Shown here one piece after another: positions 1 through 4,909 of a DNA stretch of 7,561 nt (position 1 is its first letter; the number at the start of each line of letters is the position of its first letter). The stretch lies in contig JBKHHU010000169.1 in the NCBI GenBank assembly GCA_046539045.1, positions 1-7,561 of the forward strand, read 5' to 3'. The position numbers and the translations under genes were made by a program. The stretch is from JBKHHU01 sp046539045 (lineage in GTDB: Bacteria > Planctomycetota > Phycisphaerae > SM23-33). Under the pieces are notes generated by a model. It saw only the letters and a list, made by a program, of their open reading frames with translations, did no database searches and was not told where the DNA came from.

Positions 1-1328
1 GCGTACATGTTGTGCATCCACCAGAACGCGGGCATGACCAGCAGCCGGTCCTTGCAGGTGTCGTTGCTGATCAGCGCGAACGGCAGGGGGATGTCCATCT
101 CGGCGGGGTAATCCGCCTTGGCCAGCAGCACGAAAGAGGCAAAGCGGCAGTAGTGTTTGAGTGTCGTGCACAGGCCCGGCCAGAAACCACGCCCCGCCTG
201 AATTTCGCCGTCGTTGGCGCGGGAGTTGTGGTTTGAACCGACCGTCGCCCCTGCCGCCAGGTTGCTCTGGCCCATCACCAGCGAGGCCGTGAGGAAGGAG
301 TTGTTGTGGTGCTGCTCGTGTGCGGGGAAGATCAGGTTGTTGAGCATCTCGCAGCAGGAGACGGTGGAATTGTCGCCGATGACGGTGTGAATCAGGCGGG
401 CGCCGTACTTGAGGTTGACGTTGTTGCCCATCACGAACCGGACGGCTTTGCATCCGTAGAAGACGCGGCAGCCGAGTCCCATGATCCCGTTGACCATCTC
501 CACGCCTTCGCCGATCATCGACGGTTCTTCGGCAGAGGAGCGGACCGTCATGTTCTTGAGCTTGTTGGCGCCCTTGATGTACGCCCGGCTGCCGACTTTG
601 ACGTCCTTGATGATCCGGCAGTTCTTGATGACGGTTCCGTCGCCGACCTGTCCGTAGTGCCCGCGGCGGGAGTCGCACTGCTTCTGGGTCAGTTCGGTCA
701 GTTTCTCCGAGAGGGCCTTGTTGTCCCGGAATTTCGCCCAGAGGAACGCATCGGCAGTGTTCATGCCCTCGAACGGGAGAACCCCGCGGCTGCCGATCTC
801 GTTCATCACGTCGATCCAGATGCGCACCTCTTCCTCTTCGCCCTCCTTGACGATCCCGTTGCCGAATTTGGCGTAGTTGGTGGTGTGCATCTCGTCGATG
901 TTCAGCAGCATGACATTGCTGCCGATGATGTAATGCGCCAGGTAGCGGACGTTGTGGATCGCGCAGTTGTCGCCGACGTCGCAGGCGATGACGCGGCTGT
1001 TGGTGATCCCCACGGGCATCTGCATGTCGTGGTGTTCGAGTACCACGTCTTCCAGTGCCCCGATGCGGACGAGCCCGAAGAACTCGCAATTCTTCACCAA
1101 CTGCGGGCTGAACCTGTCGGTGACGAGGATCTGATCCCAGTTGCCACAGGTGTTGGCGTTCTTGACCAGCGCCTCGATCTCATCGGCAGTGAGGTTTCGC
1201 CAGCCCCCGTCGGGTTGTCGCGTCTCCTTGTCCCGAAGGTAGTACTCGTCCTTGCGGCTGGGAAGATACTGCTCCGGCACGAACTCCAACCCGATCTTGT
1301 CTGCGGAAACGACTTTTACATCGGTCAT
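1..1328 (-). CDS. DUF4954 family left-handed beta-helix protein (3' end cut by window edge)
   Basis: An uninterrupted minus-strand reading frame runs from ATG at 1328 to the left edge, giving about 442 residues with no stop, so the C-terminus is missing. The start is preceded by a GAAAGGGA ribosome site. The protein has an N-terminal region with a conserved-looking WRNLTADEIEAL stretch (about 43-54). Two blocks then resemble hexapeptide-repeat beta-helices, about residues 83-145 (IGALEDVVL, SRVIACDVGDNCAIHNV) and about 225-375. The second ends in the hallmark ATVGSNHNSRANDGEI followed by GRGFWPGL. Near the cut end is MPAFWWMHNMY. These features match what I know of DUF4954, a family related to acyl- and nucleotidyl-transferase beta-helices whose function is not established. 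The start lies 143 bases after the trpA stop on the same strand, so it may be cotranscribed or have its own weak promoter. No catalytic role can be assigned from this sequence. Confidence 0.85.
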   Translation of the reverse strand, partial: MTDVKVVSADKIGLEFVPEQYLPSRKDEYYLRDKETRQPDGGWRNLTADEIEALVKNANTCGNWDQILVTDRFSPQLVKNCEFFGLVRIGALEDVVLEHHDMQMPVGITNSRVIACDVGDNCAIHNVRYLAHYIIGSNVMLLNIDEMHTTNYAKFGNGIVKEGEEEEVRIWIDVMNEIGSRGVLPFEGMNTADAFLWAKFRDNKALSEKLTELTQKQCDSRRGHYGQVGDGTVIKNCRIIKDVKVGSRAYIKGANKLKNMTVRSSAEEPSMIGEGVEMVNGIMGLGCRVFYGCKAVRFVMGNNVNLKYGARLIHTVIGDNSTVSCCEMLNNLIFPAHEQHHNNSFLTASLVMGQSNLAAGATVGSNHNSRANDGEIQAGRGFWPGLCTTLKHYCRFASFVLLAKADYPAEMDIPLPFALISNDTCKDRLLVMPAFWWMHNMY

Positions 1329-1471
1329 ACAGATCCCTTTCCCGATTGCGTTGTGCGGCTTGAGGTCAATGCGCCTCACTGGTTCGATCTGTTACCCTAC
1401 CCGGGATAGTAACGGCTCCCCAGCGGCCCGGCGAAGCGAAAACTCTGCCGTCTGCTGAGCCCGGGCGTTCG

Positions 1472-2314
1472 TTATAGCTCGCTGGGTTCGGAATTGCGGC
1501 GCAGGGGCGCCAGCAGTTCGCCGACAAACCGGCCGACGTCGTTGACCATCCGATCCACCGGCCCGTCCAGCCCGTCGGTGATCCGGTGCACGATCGCCGA
1601 GCCGACGATAGCACCATCGGCTACCTCGCAGACGGTCTTGACCATATCCGGCCGGGAGATACCAAAGCCCACACAGATGGGCGTGTCGGTGTGGTTTCGC
1701 AACTCCTTCACCGCGTCGATGGTCTGCTGGGGCAGTTCGTTCCGCTCGCCGGTGACCCCGGCCACCGAGATGAAGTAGATGAACCCGCGCGAGTGTGATG
1801 CGATTCGCAGCCGTCGCTCCGGCCTGCTGGTCGGGGCGATGAGCATCACGTTGCACAGGCCCCGATCGGCAGCGGCAGATTCGAAGGACTCGGCTTCTTC
1901 CAGGGACAGGTCGGGCACGATCAGGCCGTCGAAGCCTGCCTCGGCTGCCTCATCGAGGAAGGTCTGGACGCCATGGCGGTAGACGATGGAGTAGCTCCCC
2001 ATCGCCAGCAGGGCCATCCTGCCGCCGTCCTTGCGGTATTTCTTGACCATCTGGAAGATGTCGGCCATGCGCAGCCCATCCTCCAGGGCGGCGGTGTAGG
2101 ACGCCTGGATCGTGGGTCCATCGGCGATGGGGTCGCTGAACGGCAGGCCGAGTTCGCAGACGCGCGCGCCTTGGGCTTCGAACTTCTGCAGCAGCGCCAG
2201 CGTGACATCGACGTCCGGGTACCCCGCGGTGACAAAAGGCAGAAGCGTCTGCCGCCCCTCGGCCCGCAACTCATCAAACGCCTTTACCAAGCGGTTATCA
2301 GAAAGGTCACTCAT
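1472..2314 (-). CDS. trpA: Tryptophan synthase alpha subunit
   Basis: TrpA cleaves indole-3-glycerol phosphate to indole and glyceraldehyde-3-phosphate in the cytoplasm and passes indole to TrpB through the alpha-beta tunnel. The TIM-barrel signatures are all present (numbered from the first of two tandem ATGs): LLPFVTAGYPD at 25-35, then CELGLPFSDPIADGP with the catalytic Glu55 and Asp66, spaced 11 apart as in the enteric Glu49/Asp60. IVPDL follows at 133-137, the mobile-loop GVTG at 187-190, and the phosphate-binding GFGIS (217-221) and GAIVGSAIV (235-243). Length of about 280 residues is slightly over the usual 260-270. The gene begins with two ATGs, 2317 and 2314. The AGAGGA ribosome site sits only 2 bases before the first and 5 before the second, so 2314 is preferred. 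It is the third gene of the unit, separated from its partner trpB by the GxxExxY cassette. Its own ribosome site lies just outside that cassette and is intact. Confidence 0.96.
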   Translation of the reverse strand: MSDLSDNRLVKAFDELRAEGRQTLLPFVTAGYPDVDVTLALLQKFEAQGARVCELGLPFSDPIADGPTIQASYTAALEDGLRMADIFQMVKKYRKDGGRMALLAMGSYSIVYRHGVQTFLDEAAEAGFDGLIVPDLSLEEAESFESAAADRGLCNVMLIAPTSRPERRLRIASHSRGFIYFISVAGVTGERNELPQQTIDAVKELRNHTDTPICVGFGISRPDMVKTVCEVADGAIVGSAIVHRITDGLDGPVDRMVNDVGRFVGELLAPLRRNSEPSEL

Positions 2315-2324
2315 CATAGTCCTC

Positions 2325-2341
2325 TTTTTCGTTGTTGATTC
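2325..2341 (+). repeat. Direct repeat copy A, upstream of trpA
   Basis: This 17-base stretch ends in TTGTTGATTC and matches 14 of 17 positions of a second copy at 2824-2840 in the same orientation. It sits immediately outside the left terminal inverted repeat of the GxxExxY cassette and just upstream (in the transcript) of the trpA ribosome site. The second copy lies inside the cassette, upstream of the GxxExxY ribosome site. The pair may be a relic of a duplication when the cassette arrived, or chance similarity of A/T-rich leader sequence. Confidence 0.45.
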
Positions 2342-2342
2342 T

Positions 2343-2370
2343 CACACAGAGACCCAGAGCCTCAGAGAGA
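2343..2370 (+). repeat. Left terminal inverted repeat of GxxExxY cassette
   Basis: The plus strand begins CACACAGAGAC and continues as a purine-rich run. Compared with the reverse complement of 2905-2932, 23 of 28 bases match and the first 11 are identical. It starts 2 bases beyond the stop codon of the GxxExxY gene, so the cassette is trimmed tightly at this end. The trpA start lies 25-28 bases further on. Confidence 0.75.
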
Positions 2371-2372
2371 TG

Positions 2373-2801
2373 CTAATTGACAACTCTCTGGAGGCCGTCT
2401 TTCAGGGTCGGCTGGTTAAAGTTCATCAGCAAGCCAATGTTCAGCCCTGCCGCTTTCAGCGTACTGCGCAGCTGTGCAATGTGCGTCCTTACCAGATGCT
2501 CCACCGATTTCAGTTCCAGAACAACTCTGTCCTCTACCAGCAGATCAATACGATGTTCCCCCACCTTCTTTCCCCGGTAGAAAACCGGGATTACCCGCTC
2601 CGACGCCACTCGCAGCCCGTGCTGCACCAACTCCTCTATCAGTGCGTTCTGGTAGATCCGCTCCAGATATCCCGGCCCAAGTTGCCGATGGACCTCGATG
2701 GCACAACCGATGATCCTTTCTGTCAACTCTCGTTCCGGGTACAGCTTCTCCTCGTAGGCTGCGAACCGCGCGTCCCGACCATCTTCTCTGCCTTTCTCCA
2801 T
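2373..2801 (-). CDS. GxxExxY family protein, PD-(D/E)XK nuclease-like
   Basis: This 142-residue protein of unproven function matches the GxxExxY family throughout. LTERIIGCAIEVHRQLGPG at 26-44 leads into the name-giving G44-Y-L-E47-R-I-Y50. The core that follows has a PD-(D/E)XK-like constellation: HRIDLLVEDRVVLELKSVE with Asp86, Glu96 and Lys98. The end is the typical GLLMNFNQPTLKDGLQRVV. About 25 charged residues precede the family core. The ATG at 2801 is well supported by GGGGAAGGA ending 6 bases upstream; no internal Met precedes the core, so the extension is probably real. The gene lies in the same direction as trpB and trpA and would be read through with them. The inverted repeats at its flanks suggest it travels as a unit. 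The active-site residues look intact, so nuclease activity is possible, but no substrate or partner is indicated. It could be a domesticated or selfish element. Confidence 0.9.
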   Translation of the reverse strand: MEKGREDGRDARFAAYEEKLYPERELTERIIGCAIEVHRQLGPGYLERIYQNALIEELVQHGLRVASERVIPVFYRGKKVGEHRIDLLVEDRVVLELKSVEHLVRTHIAQLRSTLKAAGLNIGLLMNFNQPTLKDGLQRVVN

Positions 2802-2823
2802 GCCCGATCCTTCCCCAGATCGC

Positions 2824-2840
2824 TTTCTTGTTATTGATTC
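2824..2840 (+). repeat. Direct repeat copy B, in the GxxExxY leader
   Basis: This is the partner of 2325-2341, with 14 of 17 bases identical and a shared TTGATTC end. It is followed by AGAGGCTCAGACAG, which loosely resembles part of the left terminal repeat. It lies about 20 bases upstream of the GxxExxY start in the transcript. The similarity is modest. Confidence 0.45.
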
Positions 2841-2864
2841 ACGTAGAGGCTCAGACAGTTTCTA

Positions 2865-2894
2865 CCAAGGCACAGTCGTGCTGGAAGGCCTTGG
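2865..2894 (-). repeat. Hairpin in the GxxExxY 5' leader
   Basis: CCAAGGC at 2865-2871 is perfectly complementary to GCCTTGG at 2888-2894, giving a 7-base stem with a 16-base loop. It lies between the right terminal repeat and the GxxExxY ribosome site. No U-tract follows in the direction of transcription, so it does not look like an intrinsic terminator. Confidence 0.4.
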
Positions 2895-2904
2895 CAAATC
2901 TTTC

Positions 2905-2932
2905 TTTCTCTGTCTCTCTGCGTCTCTGTGTG
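2905..2932 (-). repeat. Right terminal inverted repeat of GxxExxY cassette
   Basis: Read on the minus strand this starts CACACAGAGACG and matches the left repeat (2343-2370) at 23 of 28 positions. Its outer end is 20 bases downstream of the trpB stop codon (2953). The sequences just outside the two repeats do not share an obvious duplication. Confidence 0.75.
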
Positions 2933-2952
2933 CCCCACCACCGAGTAGTCTC

Positions 2953-4167
2953 TCAGTCCATCTCGCCTTTGCGTTTCAGGATTTCGGCGATTTCGTTGCA
3001 GTCTTTGTCCCCGCGGCCGGACAGGTTGACCAGGACGACCCGGTCCTTGTCCAGCGTCTGGGCGAGCTTGAGGGCCTGCCAGACGGCATGGGACGATTCG
3101 AGCGCGGGGATGATGCCTTCCACGCGGGACAGTTCCATCAGGGCTTCCATGGCCTGGTCGTCGCTGCAGGAGGTGTATTCGACCCGCCCGATCTCCTTCC
3201 AATACGAGTGCTCCGGGCCGACGCCGGGATAGTCCAGCCCGGCAGAGACGCTGTGGACCGGGGCGGTCTGGCCGTCTTCATCCTGCATGACATAACTGAG
3301 CGACCCGTGCAGCACACCGGGCTTTCCGCAACAGAGCGGGGCAGCGTGGTCGCCAAGCTTCAGGCTCCGTCCGCCGGCTTCGACACCGATCATGCGGACC
3401 TGCTCGTCGTCGATCATCGGCTTGAAGATGCCCGAGGCGTTGGACCCGCCGCCAACGCAGGCGACGACCACATCCGGCAGCCTGCCTTCGGCGTCCAGCA
3501 TCTGCCTGCGGGCTTCGCGTCCGATGCAGGCCTGGAATTCGGTGACCATCTTCGGGAACGGGTGCGGACCGGCGACCGTCCCGAGAACGTAATGCGTGGT
3601 CTCCACGCTGGCCATCCAGTCCCGCATGGCCTCGTTGAGGGCGTCTTTCAGCGTACACTGGCCGGAGGAGACCGGCACCACCTTCGTGCCCAGCAGCTTC
3701 ATGCGGAACACATTGAGCTGCTGCCGGCGGATGTCTTCGGTGCCCATGTAGACTTCGCAGTCGAGCCCGAAGACTGCAGCGGCAGTGGCGGTGGCCACGC
3801 CGTGCTGACCCGCACCGGTTTCAGCGATCACGCGCTTCTTGCCCATGCGTTTGGTCAGCAGCGCCTGGCCGAGCGTGTTGTTGATCTTGTGGGCCCCGGT
3901 GTGGTTCATGTCCTCGCGCTTGAGGTAAATCTTTGCCCCGCCGAGTTTTTCGGTCAGGCGGCGGCAGAAATACAGCTCGCTGGGCCTGCCGGCGATCTGT
4001 TTCAGCGCGTTGTCGAAATCCTCTGCGAACTGCGGATCGGCCATTGCCGACTCGTATTCCTCGGAGAGCTGCTGCAGAGCGGACATCAACGTCTCGGGGA
4101 CGAACTGCCCGCCGAACTGGCCGAAGTACCCTTGTGCGAACGTGTTATCTGATGGCGTTTGACTCAT
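2953..4167 (-). CDS. trpB: Tryptophan synthase beta subunit
   Basis: TrpB is the PLP enzyme that joins indole and L-serine to form L-tryptophan. The 404-residue length is normal for the main TrpB1 form. The N-terminus has YFGQFGGQFVPETLM (14-28) and RPSELYF at 61-67. The PLP lysine is Lys94 in GAHKINNTLGQA. The catalytic glutamate is Glu116 in ETGAGQHG, and the phosphate-binding loop GGGSNA is at 239-244. LDYPGVGPEH (311-320) carries the aspartate that contacts TrpA signals and monovalent-cation control in the family. PALESSHA (354-361) and LSGRGDKD (382-389) complete the active site. All key residues are present. The ATG at 4167 is preceded by two AGGA motifs. It is the first structural gene after the Trp-codon leader ORF, and its end lies 20 bases from the cassette carrying GxxExxY. 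Normally TrpB pairs with the TrpA encoded immediately after it. Confidence 0.98.
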   Translation of the reverse strand: MSQTPSDNTFAQGYFGQFGGQFVPETLMSALQQLSEEYESAMADPQFAEDFDNALKQIAGRPSELYFCRRLTEKLGGAKIYLKREDMNHTGAHKINNTLGQALLTKRMGKKRVIAETGAGQHGVATATAAAVFGLDCEVYMGTEDIRRQQLNVFRMKLLGTKVVPVSSGQCTLKDALNEAMRDWMASVETTHYVLGTVAGPHPFPKMVTEFQACIGREARRQMLDAEGRLPDVVVACVGGGSNASGIFKPMIDDEQVRMIGVEAGGRSLKLGDHAAPLCCGKPGVLHGSLSYVMQDEDGQTAPVHSVSAGLDYPGVGPEHSYWKEIGRVEYTSCSDDQAMEALMELSRVEGIIPALESSHAVWQALKLAQTLDKDRVVLVNLSGRGDKDCNEIAEILKRKGEMD

Positions 4168-4184
4168 GATTCCTGATTCCTCTT
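4168..4184 (-). promoter_or_regulatory. Tandem ribosome-binding site of trpB
   Basis: On the minus strand AAGAGGA lies 10 bases before the trpB ATG, and a second AGGA lies only 3 bases before it. They result from a tandem duplication of the 7-mer AGGAATC (4168-4174 and 4175-4181). The distal AAGAGGA is the stronger and better-placed candidate. Confidence 0.6.
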
Positions 4185-4217
4185 AGCGGATCCTGCGACA
4201 GAGAGAATACCCGTCTC

Positions 4218-4292
4218 GGCGCGCAGATGCCATAGCTGGATAGTGATACGGAGATGGAACGGGTCGGGTTTACAGAGAGTTTATTGGCGCGC
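4218..4292 (-). repeat. Duplicated GCGCGCC...CTCTCTGT blocks in the trp leader
   Basis: On the minus strand GCGCGCC at 4292-4286 is followed 7 bases later by CTCTCTGT. A second GCGCGCC at 4224-4218 is followed about 12 bases later by CTCTCTGT (near 4205-4198). The first copy overlaps the end of the leader ORF; the second is close to trpB. Pyrimidine-rich TTCTCT in the second copy can pair with AGAGGA of the trpB ribosome site, with one G-U. The repetition may create alternative pairing partners, or be chance in GC-rich sequence. Confidence 0.4.
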
Positions 4293-4343
4293 GAAGCGCC
4301 ACCACCGCCAGAACGAAGAGCCCGCGCCTGCGAGCCCGACCCG
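4260..4343 (-). repeat. Long-range inverted repeat around the Trp codons
   Basis: CGGGTCGGG at 4260-4268 on the plus strand is perfectly complementary to CCCGACCCG at 4335-4343, a 9-base stem. Its two arms lie on either side of the Trp codons of the leader ORF: one arm forms codons 18-20, the other begins 12 bases after the stop codon. It encloses a smaller hairpin at 4285-4301. Confidence 0.7.
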
Positions 4344-4394
4344 GCGGCCGGAGAGAACGTCACACGAGATGGACTGCGTCGGATTCATGTTCAT
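4281..4394 (-). CDS. Trp leader peptide with W-R-W-W stall motif
   Basis: A 37-codon minus-strand ORF runs from ATG at 4394 (or an in-frame ATG at 4388, 35 codons) to TAA at 4283-4281. It ends in FWRWWRFARQ, with TGG codons at 4310-4308, 4304-4302 and 4301-4299. Trp is the rarest amino acid, so three in four codons of a short ORF directly upstream of trpB is the expected mark of a leader peptide that senses charged tRNA-Trp by ribosome stalling, as trpL does in enteric bacteria. The rest of the peptide is unlike known leaders and need not be conserved. It has no convincing ribosome site. The promoter places the 5' end within a few bases of the ATGs, so translation may be leaderless or nearly so. 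The other reading frames here lack such Trp clustering. A small gene symbol such as trpL would be fitting but is not assigned by homology. Confidence 0.7.
   Translation of the reverse strand: MNMNPTQSISCDVLSGRRVGLAGAGSSFWRWWRFARQ
4285..4301 (-). repeat. Compact hairpin overlapping the last Trp codon and leader stop
   Basis: The minus strand reads TGGCGC, then a TTCGC loop, then GCGCCA, a perfect 6-base stem. The 5' arm includes the third TGG codon; the 3' arm ends one base before the TAA codon. A ribosome stalled on the Trp codons would hold this hairpin open. Confidence 0.6.
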
Positions 4395-4397
4395 CCC

Positions 4398-4426
4398 ATC
4401 ATAGACCCGGATTGCTTTGGGGTCAA
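4398..4426 (-). promoter_or_regulatory. Sigma70-type promoter of the trp leader and trpB
   Basis: On the minus strand TTGACC (4426-4421) and TATGAT (4403-4398) are separated by exactly 17 bases. Each differs from the consensus hexamer at one position. The predicted start is about 7 bases downstream, near 4391, directly at the leader ORF start codons. No palindromic operator of the TrpR type was recognised around it. Confidence 0.65.
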
Positions 4427-4909
4427 CGGTGCACGTAGCGGCAGCAACTTTGACATCCGTACATGGCCTCTAACGTCTTCCAGTGACGCGTCTTGCGCAA
4501 TACGCTCCGGAAAAGATTGCAGAAAGTGGTCGGCGGCCTCGAACAGAGGGATATGATAATTCCGAGTACAGTGGTGCCCGGTCTGCGGGGCGTGCGTCTA
4601 TAGGTTTGACCCCCCGAAACCAAGTCGGCTTTCACACATATGCGTTGCGTAATACTCGGTTTACGCCGTAAATATGGGCTACTGGGACTGTTGTATTCAA
4701 AAAGACCTTGAAAACACTGGGCTTTTCCGTTATTTTATCCGGACTTGGTGCACAATTTTTGCTGTTAGGGCGCTAAGCTCAACAGATGCCCTGCTTCATT
4801 CCTGCGGCTGACTCTGGCCTGTGAATTGTTTTGGGTGTATCGAACTGACGGGCTTGTTGTCTCCGAACGGGGTGGAGTGTAAACAGCACATGAATCTGAA
4901 AGGAAACCG
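4427..4909. other. Divergent intergenic region, no gene recognised
   Basis: This stretch separates the trp promoter from kamA. Short ORFs on both strands here have no recognisable motifs, no clear ribosome sites and no family resemblance. I saw no tRNA (no T-loop with paired arms) and no riboswitch I can name; in particular nothing resembling the lysine riboswitch core. It is visibly richer in A and T between about 4640 and 4760 than the flanking genes. Small symmetric sites are TTGCGCAA (4493-4500), a GCGTAA/TTACGC stem (4647-4666) and TTTAC-GCC-GTAAA (4660-4672). They could be operators or nothing. Confidence 0.5.
4708..4736 (+). promoter_or_regulatory. Candidate promoter for kamA
   Basis: TTGAAA (4708-4713) and TATTTT (4731-4736) are spaced by 17 bases, with five and four of six consensus matches. 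It lies in the A/T-rich part of the intergenic region and would give a 5' leader of about 165 bases before kamA. The symmetric site TTTACGCCGTAAA ends 35 bases upstream of the -35 hexamer, a plausible activator position. Confidence 0.4.

Larger units (their letters stand above)
2343..2932 (-). mobile_element. Putative small mobile cassette carrying a GxxExxY gene, inserted between trpB and trpA
   Basis: A 590-base unit is bounded by 28-base imperfect terminal inverted repeats (2343-2370 and 2905-2932). It contains one gene, the GxxExxY ORF, plus a 5' leader with a small hairpin. It lies 20 bases downstream of the trpB stop and about 25 bases upstream of trpA, so neither flanking gene is damaged. 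trpB and trpA are normally adjacent or overlapping, so the spacing itself suggests an insertion. I recall that GxxExxY genes often occur in several copies per genome next to CACAGAGACACAGAG-like repeats; that is memory, not something shown here. No transposase and no clear target-site duplication are visible, so mobility is inferred and mobilisation would have to be in trans or recombinational. Confidence 0.6.
4168..4391 (-). promoter_or_regulatory. trp leader RNA region, candidate attenuator
   Basis: This is the region between the inferred transcription start (about 4391) and trpB. It holds a Trp-codon leader ORF and at least three competing complementary arms. CGGGTCGGG (4343-4335) pairs with CCCGACCCG (4268-4260). 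GGCGCG (4328-4323) and TGGCGC (4301-4296) can each pair with either of two identical GCGCGCC arms (4292-4286 and 4224-4218). A ribosome paused on the Trp codons at 4310-4299 would cover the G-rich arms and free the C-rich ones. No stem is followed by a U-tract, so control would be by Rho or by access to the trpB ribosome site rather than by intrinsic termination. The regulatory role is inferred; the ORF and the repeats are seen directly. Confidence 0.6.

Noticed and set aside
306..1409. 367-codon plus-strand ORF
   Set aside because: It is antisense to the DUF4954 gene, which has clear family motifs. Composition (rich in V, A, D, H) is typical of a shadow frame.
2317..2952. Target-site duplication at the ends of the GxxExxY cassette
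   Set aside because: The bases directly outside the two terminal repeats show no matching short sequence, so a classical transposition footprint is not claimed.
2800..4152. 450-codon plus-strand ORF
   Set aside because: It lies antisense to trpB, whose motifs are complete. Its translation has no recognisable family and reflects GC-rich codon use of the real gene.
4260..4343. Intrinsic terminator in the trp leader
   Set aside because: Stable stems exist but none is followed by a run of U on the minus strand, so it is not called a terminator.
4145..4363. 72-codon minus-strand ORF overlapping the leader and the start of trpB
   Set aside because: It is in a different frame from the Trp-rich leader ORF, overlaps trpB and has no ribosome site or family resemblance.
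4600..4640. Possible tRNA T-arm (GGTTTGACC-like)
   Set aside because: No paired 5-base T-stem, acceptor or anticodon arms could be built around it.
4423..4671. Short ORFs on both strands in the divergent intergenic region (4423-4635 minus, 4483-4671 plus)
   Set aside because: No ribosome site, motif or codon bias supports them; they are random open frames.
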